A stretch of 64,000 bases of DNA from Kordiimonas marina (GCF_023006325.1 NZ_JAINDF010000005.1:124001-188000), one strand, 5' to 3'. Counted from the stretch's first letter, positions 23,584-33,934 are shown. The notes: generated from the letters alone by a model not told the origin. Program-made: numbers and translations.

Positions 23584-26345
23584 TCGGTTGTCTCCACGTG
23601 GCGGTTCTGTTTCGAGAAGATCGGCTCGCCCTTGGCGGCTTTCAAAAGCTTGTCCTCGATATTCCTCAGGCGCACCTTGTTGCTCACTTTCTGCCCCACC
23701 AGGTCACGGACGTAAAAGACGTCGATGGCGCGTTCGCCGAAGGTGGCAACATGCGCCGAGAAGATGGACAGTTTAAGGCGGTACAGCGCATAGGCCATGT
23801 CATACAGGAGGCCGGGCCGGTCCTTGGCGTTCACCTCGATAACGGTTGAGCGGTTCGAGGCCTTGTTGTCGATGAGCACGACCGGTTCCACCTCGAACGC
23901 GGCGTCCTTGTTGCCGAAGATACGCTTTTCCTTCAGCCGTTCCTTGGGGCGCACGTTGCCCATCAGGGTCTCGAGGATCGTGTGTTCGAGCTTGTCGAGC
24001 GCGCGGCGGCTGTCGAACGCCTGGCCGTCCATGTCCTGCACGGTGAAGTTATCCATCGCCATGCCGTCGGATGACGTGTGGATCTTGGCTTCCATGATCG
24101 AGGCCCCCGCGACCCCGAGCGCGCCGACGATGCGGGCAAACAGGCCTGGGTGGTCCCCGGTATAGACGGCAACCTTGGTCATGGACTGGAACTGTTCGAC
24201 CCGGGCCGCAACGCCCAAGGGGTCTCCCGCCTCGTCGGTCTTGTACATCAGCTCGGCATTCTGCTTCAGCGTGTCGGCCGATTCCGCGATCCAGTAGGCA
24301 TCATTCATGCGCGCCACATGTTTCTGGAACGCCTTGTCGTTCCATTTGGGCAGCACCTTCCTGAGCGCGTCCTGCTTGGCGCGCACGCGCTCGTTGCGGC
24401 CGACGCTGGCGTGGCCGACCAGCAGTACCTCCTCGGCGGCGTAATAAAGCTCTCTGAGGAGCTGGCCTTTCCAGCCGTTCCAGATGCCGGGGCCGACCGC
24501 GCGGATATCCACTACTGTCAGCATCAGCAGGAGGCGCAGGCGTTCCGGGCTTTTGACCAGCTCGCAGAAGTCCAGGATGGTTTTATGGTCCGAAAGGTCA
24601 CGCTTGAAGGCGGTGTTGCTCATCAAAAGATGCCAGCGCACAAGCCAGGCCACGGTTTCTGTCTCCGCGGGCTTCAGGCCGAAGCGCGGACACAGCGTAT
24701 GCGCGACCTCGGCCCCGAGGACCGAATGGTCACCGCCGCGGCCTTTGGCGATATCGTGCAACAGCACAGCGACATAGAGGACCCGGCGCGATACGACCTT
24801 CTGGATGATGTCGGTCGACAGCGGGTGGTCCGCCGCCAGTTCCCCGGCTTCGATTTTCGCCAGGAGGCCGATGGCGTGGATGGTGTGCTCGTCCACCGTA
24901 TAATGGTGGTACATGTCATACTGCATCTGGGCGACGACGCGGCCGAAATCGGGTACGAAGCGACCGAAAACTCCGGCCTCATTCATGCGGCGGAGGTTGA
25001 TCTCGGCTTCGTTCGTGGAACAGAGGACGGCGAGGAAATCCTCGTTGGCCTGTTCGTCGCGCCGCACCTTATCGGTGATGCGGGACAGGTTGTGCTTAAT
25101 CAGGCGCAGCGCATCGGGGTGAATATCGAGCCCCCGTTCGTCGGCCACCCGGAAGATGCGCACCATCAGGGCCGGGTTTTCCTTCACGTCGGTTTCGGCC
25201 ATGAAGGTCAGCCGATTGCTTTCAAGCGCAAATTCCTGCAGCTTTTTCGTGCGGCGGAAGCGGGCGATGAAGCCGGTCTTTTTCTGCCGTGCTTCGAGGA
25301 CCGCGCAGAAGATGCGCGTGAGGTCCCCCACCTGTTTGGCGACGAGGAAATAGTGCTTCATGAAGCGCTCGACCCCGCTGGCGCCCGGATGGTCCTTATA
25401 GTGCAGCAATTCTGCCAATTGGCGCTGGGCGTCGAAGGTCAGGCGTTCCTCGGCGCGGCCGGAGATAAAGTGCAGCGCCACCCGCACGGTCCAGAGGAAG
25501 CTTTGGGCTTTCTTGAACTGACGGTTCTCCGCCGGGGTCAGGATGTCCTGTTCAACGGCCTGGTCGCGGTCCATGCTGGTGCCATACAGATAGCGGGCGA
25601 TCCACCACATGGTCTGCAGGTCCCGGAGGCCACCTTTGCCTTCCTTGATGTTGGGTTCGACCACATAACGGCTGTCGCCCAGTTTCTGGTGGCGGTTGTC
25701 GCGTTCCTCAAGTTTCAGGTCGACGAATTCCGGGCCGGTGGTGGCGACCACGCGGCGGACGAAGCGCTTGGCCGCCTTGTCAAAGAGGGCTTCATCGCCC
25801 CACAGGTAGCGGGCTTCCAGAAGCGCGGTGCGGATGGTGAGGTCTTCTTTCGCCAGGCGGGTGCATTCTTCCGGTGTCCGGGTGGCGTGGCCGACCTTCA
25901 GCCCCAGGTCCCACAGGACATACAGCATATATTCGACGACATTCTCAGCCCAGGGCGTCGACTTGTAGGGGATGAGGAACAGGAGGTCGACGTCGGAAAA
26001 AGGTGCCAGTTCGCCGCGGCCGTACCCGCCTGTGGCCACCACGCACAGCCTTTCTGAGGCGGTCGGGTTCGCCAGCGGATAGACATGTCCGGTGACGAAA
26101 TCATACAGCGTGCGCAGAAGCTGATCCATCAGGAAGCAGATCGACCGTGCGGCGGTGCGGCCGTTCTCCGCCTCGTCCATGAAGCGGCGTTTCACTTCGT
26201 TCCAGCCGTGCTGGTGCGCTTCCTTGAGAAGCACAACAAGCCCCTGTCGCCATTCGCTTTCCGGCTTTTCCGCCACCATGGCCTCGAGCGCGACCACAAG
26301 CTTCTTGCGGTTGATAATGTCACGGCGGTTGCGGATGGTGCTCAT
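23580..26345 (-). CDS. glnD: [Protein-PII] uridylyltransferase/uridylyl-removing enzyme
   Basis: A 921-residue bifunctional nitrogen sensor that adds UMP to, or removes it from, PII proteins according to glutamine. The nucleotidyltransferase motif GGYGRGELAPFSDVDLLFL lies near residue 105-125. The HD hydrolase motif LLHDIAKGRGGDHS is near 525. Two ACT domains lie near 723 (YTGDHPGLFARIVGALG) and 835 (NAKDRPGLLYDMAYALY). All four domains appear intact. It sits between mutS (20-base gap) and murJ (4-base overlap) in a single direction. Confidence 0.96.
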   Translation of the reverse strand: MSTIRNRRDIINRKKLVVALEAMVAEKPESEWRQGLVVLLKEAHQHGWNEVKRRFMDEAENGRTAARSICFLMDQLLRTLYDFVTGHVYPLANPTASERLCVVATGGYGRGELAPFSDVDLLFLIPYKSTPWAENVVEYMLYVLWDLGLKVGHATRTPEECTRLAKEDLTIRTALLEARYLWGDEALFDKAAKRFVRRVVATTGPEFVDLKLEERDNRHQKLGDSRYVVEPNIKEGKGGLRDLQTMWWIARYLYGTSMDRDQAVEQDILTPAENRQFKKAQSFLWTVRVALHFISGRAEERLTFDAQRQLAELLHYKDHPGASGVERFMKHYFLVAKQVGDLTRIFCAVLEARQKKTGFIARFRRTKKLQEFALESNRLTFMAETDVKENPALMVRIFRVADERGLDIHPDALRLIKHNLSRITDKVRRDEQANEDFLAVLCSTNEAEINLRRMNEAGVFGRFVPDFGRVVAQMQYDMYHHYTVDEHTIHAIGLLAKIEAGELAADHPLSTDIIQKVVSRRVLYVAVLLHDIAKGRGGDHSVLGAEVAHTLCPRFGLKPAETETVAWLVRWHLLMSNTAFKRDLSDHKTILDFCELVKSPERLRLLLMLTVVDIRAVGPGIWNGWKGQLLRELYYAAEEVLLVGHASVGRNERVRAKQDALRKVLPKWNDKAFQKHVARMNDAYWIAESADTLKQNAELMYKTDEAGDPLGVAARVEQFQSMTKVAVYTGDHPGLFARIVGALGVAGASIMEAKIHTSSDGMAMDNFTVQDMDGQAFDSRRALDKLEHTILETLMGNVRPKERLKEKRIFGNKDAAFEVEPVVLIDNKASNRSTVIEVNAKDRPGLLYDMAYALYRLKLSIFSAHVATFGERAIDVFYVRDLVGQKVSNKVRLRNIEDKLLKAAKGEPIFSKQNRHVETTE

Positions 26346-26365
26346 CTGGGGCTCATGCTCCTGCG

Positions 26366-29128
26366 TTAGCTATTGTCGGCCAGCGTCTGTTTGAGCGCAT
26401 AAAGTATATCGAGCGCTTCCCTCGGGGTCAGTTCGTCAGGGTTGATGGCGCCCAGCTCCTCCTCCACCGCGGATGGCCCTGTGGGCTCATGCCAGGCGGG
26501 ACTTGCTTCTGAAACTGGGGTGGTCTGGAAAAGCGGCAAGTCGTCGATCAGGCCTTGCGCCTTACCCCCTTTGTCGCTGGTCTCCAGATGGTCGAGCACC
26601 GCGCGCGCCCTGCGGATCACCGGCGTGGGCAGGCCCGCGAGCTTGGCGACCTGGATGCCGTAGGACCGGTCCGCGGCCCCGGCGGCAACTTCATGCAGGA
26701 ACACGACGTCACCCTTCCATTCGCGCACTTTCATCGAGCGCAGCGATACGGACTCGAGCGTCTCCCGAAGGGCGGTCAGCTCATGATAGTGGGTGGCAAA
26801 CAGCGCGCGTGACTGGTTGATATTATGGAGATGCTCCACCGCCGCCCAGGCGATAGACAGGCCGTCATAGGTCGCGGTGCCGCGGCCGATCTCATCGAGG
26901 ATCACCAGGGACTTGGGCCCCGCCTGGTTGAGGATCGCGGCGGTTTCGACCATCTCGACCATGAAGGTGGAGCGGCCGTGCGCCAGGTCGTCGGAGGCGC
27001 CAACACGGCTGAACAAACGGTCGACCACGCCGATATGCGCCTCATCCGCAGGCACGAAGCTGCCCATCTGGGCGAGGACGGCGATCAGGGCGTTTTGCCT
27101 GAGGAACGTACTTTTACCCGCCATGTTGGGGCCGGTGATCAGCCACAGGCGGTCGTCGGGGCCGAGGTCGCAATCGTTGGCGACGAAGGCACCGTCGCTT
27201 TCGGCCTGCAGGGCTTTCTCCACCACCGGGTGGCGGCCAGCTTTGATATCAAACCCGAGGCTGTCGTCCACTTCGGGGCGGCAGTAGCGGTCGCTTTCGG
27301 CGAGTGTCGCAAGCGAGGTGGCGACATCGAGCGCGGCCAGCGCTTCGGCGGCCAGCGAAATGGCTTCCGACTGGGCTAGAACCCGCCCGGCCAGCATGGT
27401 GAACAGTTCCTGCTCAAGCGCGAGCGCCCGGTCGGCCGCTTCGGAGATTTTACCGGCGAGCTTCGACAGTTCCGAGGTTGAGAAACGCACGGAGTTAGCC
27501 AGCGTCTGGCGGTGGATGAAGGTTTCATTCATCGGCGGCGCCATCAGCTTGTCCGCCTGCTTGGCCGACACGTCGACATGATAGCCGATGACATTATTGT
27601 GCCGGATCTTGAGCGCACCAATCCCCGTTTGGGTCTGATAGTTGCCTTCAAGACCAGCGATCAGGCGGCGGCTTTCGTCCCGGAGCATGCGGAATTCATC
27701 AAGCGCGGCATGATAGCCCTGCGCGATAAACCCGCCATCGCGCGTCAGCAGCGGCGGTTCCTCGGTGAGGGCCGCGGTCAGCTCACCGATCAGTTCGGCA
27801 TGGTCGCCCAGGTCTTCGGCGGCGTCCGACACCTGCATCGGCATGTCTTCAAACGTGCCCTGTGGCGTGGAGAGAAACCGCCGGACTGTGGTGGCGGCTT
27901 CAAGCCCGAGCCGGATGGCGGCTAGGTCCCGGGGCCCGCCGCGGCCGAGCACAAGCCGCGCCAGCGCGCGCTCCATGTCTGGCGCGGCCTTGAGCGCGGC
28001 GCGGATATCGGCGCGGAGGTGTGGGGTCTCCAGCATGAAGCCGACAGCGTCCAGCCGTTCGTTGATGCGCACGGGGTCGGTGAGCGGGGCGGCGAGCCGT
28101 TTGGCCAGAAGCCGGGCGCCCGCGCCGGTGACCGTGCGGTCGATGACGGACAGGAGCGTGCCCGCAGCTTCCCCGCGCTGGGTGCGCGTCAGTTCCAGGC
28201 TGCGGCGCGTGGCGGCATCGATCATCATGGTGCCGCCCTCGGCCTGACGGCGCGGCGGATACAGCCGGGGCAGCTTGCCCTTCTGCGTGTCTTCAAGATA
28301 GTCGACCAGCGCGCCCGCAGCGGCCAGGTCGGCGCGGCTGAAATTGGCGAAGCCGTCCAGCGTGGCGACATCGAACAGCTCTTCAAGCCGACGCGTACCC
28401 GCGCCACTGTCGAACCGGTGGCTTTCCATCGGGCTGGTGACCGAGCGCCAGTCGAACAGGGCGCTGGCGACTGTCTCGTCATTCAGGAGGTCGGTGGGGA
28501 CCAGAAGCTCCCCTGGGCTCAGGCGGGCGAGGTCGGCATCCAGCCTGCCTGCCTTGGTCGGCAGGATGAAAAACTCGCCTGTCGACATTTCGGCGACCGC
28601 GAGCGATAGGTCGTTCTGTGCACGGCCGAGGGCGACCAGATAGTTGTGGCTTCTGGCATCCAGCAGGTTTTCTTCGGTGATGGTGCCGGGGGTGACAAGC
28701 CGGATCACCTCACGCCGGACGACGGATTTGGAGCCGCGTTTCTTGGCTTCGGCCGGGTCTTCCGTCTGTTCGCACACCGCGACCTTGAAGCTTTTGCGGA
28801 TCAGGCGCGACAGATACATTTCCGAGGCATGGACCGGCACGCCGCACATGGGGATATCGTCGCCCGCGTGCTTGCCGCGTTTGGTGAGCGTGATGTCGAG
28901 CGCTTCGGAGGCCTTTTCCGCGTCCTCGAAGAACATCTCGTAAAAATCGCCCATGCGGTAGAACAGCAGGCAATCGGGATAGTCGGCTTTGATTTCCAGA
29001 TATTGCACCATCATGGGCGTGACGCCGGGGTCGCGGGCGGCCAGCGCCCACTTATTCTCGGCCTGAACCGGACGGTCGTCGCCGCAATTTTCTTGCTTCT
29101 TCGCGCCTGAAACCGTACTGCCTTCCAT
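26366..29128 (-). CDS. mutS: DNA mismatch repair protein MutS
   Basis: A 920-residue protein. The mismatch-reading motif [11 protein letters not shown] lies near residue 55. The connector and clamp domains follow. The ATPase has the Walker [14 protein letters not shown] near 664, then Walker [17 protein letters not shown] and FATHYHELT. It binds base mismatches and recruits MutL. The N-terminus is some 30 residues longer than E. coli MutS; an internal start is possible but AGGG precedes the one chosen. Confidence 0.96.
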   Translation of the reverse strand: MEGSTVSGAKKQENCGDDRPVQAENKWALAARDPGVTPMMVQYLEIKADYPDCLLFYRMGDFYEMFFEDAEKASEALDITLTKRGKHAGDDIPMCGVPVHASEMYLSRLIRKSFKVAVCEQTEDPAEAKKRGSKSVVRREVIRLVTPGTITEENLLDARSHNYLVALGRAQNDLSLAVAEMSTGEFFILPTKAGRLDADLARLSPGELLVPTDLLNDETVASALFDWRSVTSPMESHRFDSGAGTRRLEELFDVATLDGFANFSRADLAAAGALVDYLEDTQKGKLPRLYPPRRQAEGGTMMIDAATRRSLELTRTQRGEAAGTLLSVIDRTVTGAGARLLAKRLAAPLTDPVRINERLDAVGFMLETPHLRADIRAALKAAPDMERALARLVLGRGGPRDLAAIRLGLEAATTVRRFLSTPQGTFEDMPMQVSDAAEDLGDHAELIGELTAALTEEPPLLTRDGGFIAQGYHAALDEFRMLRDESRRLIAGLEGNYQTQTGIGALKIRHNNVIGYHVDVSAKQADKLMAPPMNETFIHRQTLANSVRFSTSELSKLAGKISEAADRALALEQELFTMLAGRVLAQSEAISLAAEALAALDVATSLATLAESDRYCRPEVDDSLGFDIKAGRHPVVEKALQAESDGAFVANDCDLGPDDRLWLITGPNMAGKSTFLRQNALIAVLAQMGSFVPADEAHIGVVDRLFSRVGASDDLAHGRSTFMVEMVETAAILNQAGPKSLVILDEIGRGTATYDGLSIAWAAVEHLHNINQSRALFATHYHELTALRETLESVSLRSMKVREWKGDVVFLHEVAAGAADRSYGIQVAKLAGLPTPVIRRARAVLDHLETSDKGGKAQGLIDDLPLFQTTPVSEASPAWHEPTGPSAVEEELGAINPDELTPREALDILYALKQTLADNS

Positions 29129-29150
29129 GAATGAACCCTAATCCTTACTA

Positions 29151-29198
29151 TTGACCGATTTAATTTGTCTGCCATTTTATGCCATCATAAAAAGTGGC
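29151..29198 (+). promoter_or_regulatory. Candidate maeB promoter overlapping an inverted repeat
   Basis: TTGACC at 29151-29156 and TTTTAT at 29175-29180 are spaced by 18 bases. The -10 element lies in an inverted repeat in which TTTTATG (29175-29181) pairs with CATAAAA (29186-29192), flanked by GCCA and TGGC. The site lies between the divergent mutS and maeB genes. Confidence 0.4.
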
Positions 29199-29276
29199 GA
29201 TAGAAACAGGCAGGAATGTCTCAGCTTTTAGAGCATTCTATCCGTCATCGCCAGACCAAGAACACAGGAATCCCCC

Positions 29277-31580
29277 ATGTCGACCAAATCCACCAAGTTC
29301 ACGGATGCCGAGGCCCTGCGGTTCCATTCCTCCGGGCGCCCCGGGAAGCTGGAAATCGTGCCGTCCAAGCCGATGGCAACGCAGCGCGACCTCAGCCTTG
29401 CCTACAGCCCGGGCGTGGCAGTGCCGGTCCGTGAAATTGCGGCGGACCCGGACACGGCCTACGACTATACGACCAAGGGCAACCTGGTGGGGGTTATCTC
29501 GAACGGGACAGCGATCCTGGGTCTCGGGAACCTGGGTGCGGCGGCCGCGAAGCCGGTGATGGAGGGCAAGTCGGTCCTGTTCAAGCGCTTCGCCGATGTG
29601 GATTCGATCGACCTTGAGGTCGATACCGAGGACATCGACGAATTCGTCAACTGCGTCAAATATCTCGGCCCCAGCTTCGGCGGCATCAACCTGGAAGACA
29701 TCGGTGCCCCGGCCTGCTTCATTATCGAGCAGCGCCTGCGTGAGCTGATGGATATTCCGGTGTTCCATGATGACCAGCACGGCACCGCGATCATTTCCGC
29801 TGCCGGCTTCATCAACGCGCTCGACCTCACGGGCCGCGACATCAAAACCACCAAGATGGTGGCGCTCGGTGCGGGCGCTGCCTGCATCGCCTGTGTCGAG
29901 CTGATGAAAGCCATGGGCCTGCCGCATGAGAATGTCACCATGGTCGACCGCACCGGTGTTATCTATACCGGCCGCGAAGAAGGTATGAACCAGTGGAAGT
30001 CGGCCCACGCCATCAATACCGATGCGCGGACGCTTGAAGAAGCCATGAAGGGTGCAGACATCGTACTTGGCCTTGCAGCCGCCGGTGCGATCACCAAGGA
30101 AATGGTTGCCTCGATGGCGCCGAAGCCGATCATCTTCGCCATGGCCAATCCTGACCCGGAAATCACCCCGGAGGACGTTCTTGAGGTGCGCTCCGACGCC
30201 ATCATCGCCACCGGCCGGTCGGACTATCCGAACCAGGTCAACAACGTGCTTGGCTTTCCCTATATCTTCCGCGGGGCCCTGGACGTCCGCGCCCGCACCA
30301 TCAATGAAGAGATGAAGATCGCCGCCGCCCGCGCGCTCGCCGAGCTGGCGCGCGAAGACGTGCCGGAGGAAGTGGCGGTTGCCTATGGTGGCGCTCATCC
30401 GCATTACGGCCCGGACTATATCATCCCGGCACCGTTCGACCCGCGCCTCATTCGCCGTATCCCGATGGCGGTGGCCAAGGCGGCGATGGAAACCGGCGTC
30501 GCACGCAAGCCGATCGCCGACATGGAAGCCTATGAAACCGAACTCGCCAGCCGGCTGGACCCGACCGCTGACACGCTGAGCGTCATGTTCGAGGAACTGA
30601 AGCGCCGCCCGGCCAAGCGCGTGGTGTTTGCCGAAGCCGAGGAAGAAAAGGTCCTGCGCGCTGCGGTCAGCTTCCAGAACGCCGGCTACGGCATTCCGGT
30701 GCTGGTCGGCTATGAAGCGCCGATCCGTGAAAAGCTGCGTGAAATGGGGGTCGATGATAGCCTGTTCGAAATCAAGAACGCTGCTAATACCGAAAGCACC
30801 AGCGCTTATGTTGACTATCTCTATGAACGCCTGAATCGCCGTGGTTTCCTGCTTCGGGATGTGCAGCGTCTGGTCAAACGGGACCGGAACGTCTTCTCGG
30901 CCTGTATGGTCGCGACCGGCGAGGCCGATGCCATGGTCACCGGTGTCACCCGTCACTATTGGCGCGCACTTAAAAACATCCGCCGGGTGGTAGACCCGCT
31001 GCCGGGCCACCGCCCGTTCGGCATGTCGATCGTGGTCACCAAGGCGCGGACGGTGTTCATCGCCGATACCACGGTCAATGAACGCCCGTCGGCTGACGAC
31101 TTGGCGGCGATCGCCGAAAGCGCAGCGCATTTTGTCAAGCGGCTCGGCCATGACCCGCGCGTGGCCTTCCTGTCTTTCTCGAACTTCGGCAACCCGCCGT
31201 CGGACCTGACCAAACATGTTCAGGATGCGGTGTCGATCCTCGATGAACGCGGCGTCGATTTCGAATTCGACGGTGAAATGCAGGCCGATGTGGCCTTGAA
31301 CCGGGACCTGATGAGCCTCTATCCGTTCATGCGGCTTTCAGGCCCGGCGAACGTGCTGGTTATGCCCGCGCTCCACAGCGCCAACATCAGCTACAAGTTG
31401 CTGGCCGAGCTGGGCGGCGGCCGGGTGATCGGCCCAATGCTTCTGGGCATGAGCCATTCGATCCAGGTGGCGCGCATGACGGCAACGGCGTCCGACCTCG
31501 TCAACATGGCGGGCCTGGCGGCAGCCACCGCCTTCGCGCTTGAGCAGGACCGCAACGACGGCGCCAAAGCCAAGAAATAA
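29277..31580 (+). CDS. maeB: NADP-dependent malic enzyme with phosphotransacetylase-like domain
   Basis: A 767-residue fusion. Residues 1 to about 430 form malic enzyme, with RPGKLEIVPSKPMATQRDLSLAYSPG, the metal site FHDDQHGTA and the nucleotide loop LGAGAACIAC. It decarboxylates malate to pyruvate. From about 435 the protein is a phosphotransacetylase-like domain (RVVFAEAEEEKVLRAA, ADAMVTGVTRHYW), which in MaeB proteins is regulatory and senses acetyl-CoA rather than catalysing. The ATG at 29277 has AGGAA upstream. It is divergent from mutS, as in other alphaproteobacteria. Confidence 0.95.
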   Translation: MSTKSTKFTDAEALRFHSSGRPGKLEIVPSKPMATQRDLSLAYSPGVAVPVREIAADPDTAYDYTTKGNLVGVISNGTAILGLGNLGAAAAKPVMEGKSVLFKRFADVDSIDLEVDTEDIDEFVNCVKYLGPSFGGINLEDIGAPACFIIEQRLRELMDIPVFHDDQHGTAIISAAGFINALDLTGRDIKTTKMVALGAGAACIACVELMKAMGLPHENVTMVDRTGVIYTGREEGMNQWKSAHAINTDARTLEEAMKGADIVLGLAAAGAITKEMVASMAPKPIIFAMANPDPEITPEDVLEVRSDAIIATGRSDYPNQVNNVLGFPYIFRGALDVRARTINEEMKIAAARALAELAREDVPEEVAVAYGGAHPHYGPDYIIPAPFDPRLIRRIPMAVAKAAMETGVARKPIADMEAYETELASRLDPTADTLSVMFEELKRRPAKRVVFAEAEEEKVLRAAVSFQNAGYGIPVLVGYEAPIREKLREMGVDDSLFEIKNAANTESTSAYVDYLYERLNRRGFLLRDVQRLVKRDRNVFSACMVATGEADAMVTGVTRHYWRALKNIRRVVDPLPGHRPFGMSIVVTKARTVFIADTTVNERPSADDLAAIAESAAHFVKRLGHDPRVAFLSFSNFGNPPSDLTKHVQDAVSILDERGVDFEFDGEMQADVALNRDLMSLYPFMRLSGPANVLVMPALHSANISYKLLAELGGGRVIGPMLLGMSHSIQVARMTATASDLVNMAGLAAATAFALEQDRNDGAKAKK

Positions 31581-31609
31581 CCGATTCTGTTTCAGGAATA
31601 TTCGTCCGG

Positions 31610-33040
31610 TCAGCCTTCGGGCTGGTCGGACCAGTTTTTCATTTTCCGGTAGAGCGTGGACGCATTAACGCCGAGTTTCTCGGCGGCGAGTCGCACCTTG
31701 CCGCCCGAGAGCCGCACCGCGCGTTCGATCAGCTTGCGTTCGGCAAGCTCCAGCGGTTCGATCGTCCCATCTTCGAGGGGCGGCGCTTCGGTGGGGGCCG
31801 GAGTACCTGCCGGGAGGGGGGCGCCATTTGCCATGGTGGTGCCAAGCCGCCGGTTGCGCACGGGGCCGATAAGCGCCTGCAGCATTTCCGTCGTCAGCAC
31901 CGGCCCGTCATTGAGAACCACGGCGCTCTGGATCACGTTGCCGAGTTCCCGCACGTTGCCGGGCCAGCTGTGGGCCAGAAGCCGCTCCTCCGCCTCCGGC
32001 GCGATGGTGTCGAAGGTTTTCTCCTCTTCCTCGGCATAATGCTTCAGAAGCTCACGGGCGATCAGCAGCACGTCGGTGCCGCGGTCCTTGAGGGGCGGCA
32101 CATGGATCGGCACCACATGCAGGCGGTAATATAGGTCTTCGCGGAAACGGCCGGCTTCCACCTCTTCCCACGGGATACGGTTGGTGGCGCAGACGAAGCG
32201 CACATCCACATGCCGGGCTTCGTTGCTGCCCACGGGTACCACATGGCCTGTCTGGATGAAGCGCAGGAGCTTGGCCTGCAAGTCAAGCGGCATTTCGCAG
32301 ATTTCATCGAGGAACAGCGTGCCGCCGTCGGCGGTGACCGCGGCGCCGTCCCGGTCCGAAGTGGCGCCGGTGAAGGCGCCTTTCTTGTGGCCGAAAATCT
32401 CGCTTTCCATCAGGTTCGCCGGGATCGCGGCGCAGTTGATGGCGACGAATCGCTTGCTCCGGCGTGGGCTCAGCTGATGGAGCGCCTCCGCGCATAGTTC
32501 CTTACCGGTGCCCGATGGCCCCATGATGAAAACCGATGCCCGTGAAGCGGCGCTGTCCTCGATCATGCGGTAGACCGCCTGCATGGCCGGGCTGTCGCCG
32601 ATGAAGCGGCCGAATTTTTTGGCTTTCCGCCCGGCAAACTGTTCGACGATGCTTTCAAGCCGGAAAATCTCCAGCGCGTTTTTGACCGTGGTGGTCAGCC
32701 GTTCGGCGGTGAAGGGCTTGAGGAGGAAGTCGGCCGCGCCCTCACGCATGGCGTCAACCGCGGTTTTAACCGAGCCGTGCGCGGTGATGACGATCACCCG
32801 CGCGCGGTGATGGTCGCCTGACAGTTTCTTGAGAATTTCAAGCCCGTCCATGTCAGGGAGTTTGAGATCAAGCAGGATAACCGCGGGGTTGAGGGCCTCG
32901 ATAGCCTCAAGCGCCGCCATGCCGGTTTCGGCGATATGGACGTCATAGCCGGCGGGGCGCAGATATTCACGGTAGGTCAGCGCCATGGTCGGGCTGTCCT
33001 CCACGATCAGGATGTTTGCCTCTTCTTCGGCCATCGTCAC
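31610..33040 (-). CDS. LuxO-like sigma-54-dependent response regulator
   Basis: A 476-residue NtrC-class activator. The receiver domain (about 8-125) has Asp58 in ILLDLKLPDMDG. The AAA+ domain has Walker A GPSGTGKE (174-181), the sigma-54 contact loop GAFTGA (221-226) and Walker B TLFLDEI (241-247). The Fis-type HTH is near 430-470 (GGKVRLAAEKLGVNASTLYRKM). The stretches GGTLFLDEICEMPLDLQAKL and VRFVCATNR...W are very close to Vibrio LuxO. No histidine kinase or LuxU gene is adjacent, so the phosphodonor is unknown. A 16-base palindrome lies 41-56 bases upstream of the start and is a candidate autoregulatory site. Confidence 0.9.
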   Translation of the reverse strand: MTMAEEEANILIVEDSPTMALTYREYLRPAGYDVHIAETGMAALEAIEALNPAVILLDLKLPDMDGLEILKKLSGDHHRARVIVITAHGSVKTAVDAMREGAADFLLKPFTAERLTTTVKNALEIFRLESIVEQFAGRKAKKFGRFIGDSPAMQAVYRMIEDSAASRASVFIMGPSGTGKELCAEALHQLSPRRSKRFVAINCAAIPANLMESEIFGHKKGAFTGATSDRDGAAVTADGGTLFLDEICEMPLDLQAKLLRFIQTGHVVPVGSNEARHVDVRFVCATNRIPWEEVEAGRFREDLYYRLHVVPIHVPPLKDRGTDVLLIARELLKHYAEEEEKTFDTIAPEAEERLLAHSWPGNVRELGNVIQSAVVLNDGPVLTTEMLQALIGPVRNRRLGTTMANGAPLPAGTPAPTEAPPLEDGTIEPLELAERKLIERAVRLSGGKVRLAAEKLGVNASTLYRKMKNWSDQPEG

Positions 33041-33080
33041 CCCCTCTTACCCCTCCATAGGTACCGAAAATTACCAAGTA

Positions 33081-33096
33081 TCACAAGCGCTTGTGA
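33081..33096. promoter_or_regulatory. 16-base perfect palindrome between LuxO-like and PilZ genes
   Basis: TCACAAGCGCTTGTGA is fully self-complementary and lies in the 145-base divergent gap. It could be bound by the Fis-type HTH of the LuxO-like protein and control both genes. No -24/-12 sigma-54 promoter was found with confidence. Confidence 0.55.
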
Positions 33097-33185
33097 TTTT
33101 AAGAAAATTCTAGAAGTTTACTCATGATTGATTTACCGGGATCGTCTATGATCAAAGTCAAACAACCTCTAGCGTGGATTAAGCC

Positions 33186-33560
33186 ATGGCACAGGGCGAA
33201 CAAATGACCGCGGCCGAAAAAGACCCGGCACAATCAGGCGAAAGCCAACAGTCTGGCGAAGAAAACCGGACCCATCGCCGTCGCAGCGTCCTATGGCCTG
33301 CGGTTCTGACGGTAGGCCGGCATGAATTCAATTGCCAGATCTGGAATATGTCCTTGGGCGGCGCGCGCATCCGGGTGGACTTGCCGCTTGAGCATGGCTC
33401 CAGCGTGACCCTGTCGATCGCCGGGCGCGATGCCGTACCGGCTGAAGTGGTCTGGCACCGGGGCGATGCGCTTGGGGTTGCCTTCCGGGTCCCACCGCAT
33501 ACGATCAAGCGCATGTTCGCCGACCGGCTGCATGTGCTTGGGCTTGACGATGAAGTCTAA
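33186..33560 (+). CDS. PilZ domain protein (predicted c-di-GMP binder)
   Basis: A 124-residue protein made mainly of one PilZ domain. The arginine motif is HRRRSVLWPA, about 20 residues before the strand with IWNMSLGGARIRV (the D/N-x-S-x-x-G motif, here Asn). These residues bind cyclic di-GMP in the family. A later VVWHRGDALGVAFRV strand closes the barrel. The start may be 33186 or the Met at 33204, which has AGGGCG upstream. It is divergent from the LuxO-like regulator, suggesting a link to surface or biofilm behaviour. Confidence 0.85.
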   Translation: MAQGEQMTAAEKDPAQSGESQQSGEENRTHRRRSVLWPAVLTVGRHEFNCQIWNMSLGGARIRVDLPLEHGSSVTLSIAGRDAVPAEVVWHRGDALGVAFRVPPHTIKRMFADRLHVLGLDDEV

Positions 33561-33578
33561 GCGCCGTCTTATCCTCCC

Positions 33579-33920
33579 ATGGAACAAAGACTGACAACCC
33601 GCCTGTGGGTGGATGCTCACGTGCGCACCTGCTTTTTGTCCGACATGCCCGCCTTCATTGTCGCCAAGGGCGATGCGGCGCGTGGCGGCGTGCTCCTCAA
33701 GGTCAACCGTTTTGCGGCCGGCGTGCTTCTCTTTGAACAATCGCTGGACTTTGACGGCGCCAGAATATGGCGGCGCCTGGGGCCGGAGGCTGGCATGGAT
33801 GAGGCGGAAGCCGACAGCCGGATCGCCAAAAAACGCGCGTTCGATAGCGACTTGTGGGTGATTGAAATTGAGGATCGGCTGGCGCAGTATCAGCCGGATG
33901 CCCCAGTTTCTGCGCTTTGA
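33579..33920 (+). CDS. DUF1491 family protein
   Basis: A 113-residue protein matching DUF1491, a family largely confined to alphaproteobacteria. Landmarks are TRLWVDAHVRTC, GDAARGGVLLKVNR, the central RIWRRLGPE and the end FDSDLWVIEIEDR. The function is unknown. It follows the PilZ gene with an 18-base gap and may be co-transcribed with it. Confidence 0.88.
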   Translation: MEQRLTTRLWVDAHVRTCFLSDMPAFIVAKGDAARGGVLLKVNRFAAGVLLFEQSLDFDGARIWRRLGPEAGMDEAEADSRIAKKRAFDSDLWVIEIEDRLAQYQPDAPVSAL

Positions 33921-33934
33921 CGCACCGGAAAGGC

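Noticed and set aside
24078-26057. A 659-codon plus-strand frame over glnD
   Set aside because: Mirror of GlnD coding sequence, with no motif or ribosome-binding site.
29238-31217. A 659-codon minus-strand frame over maeB
   Set aside because: Mirror of MaeB coding sequence.
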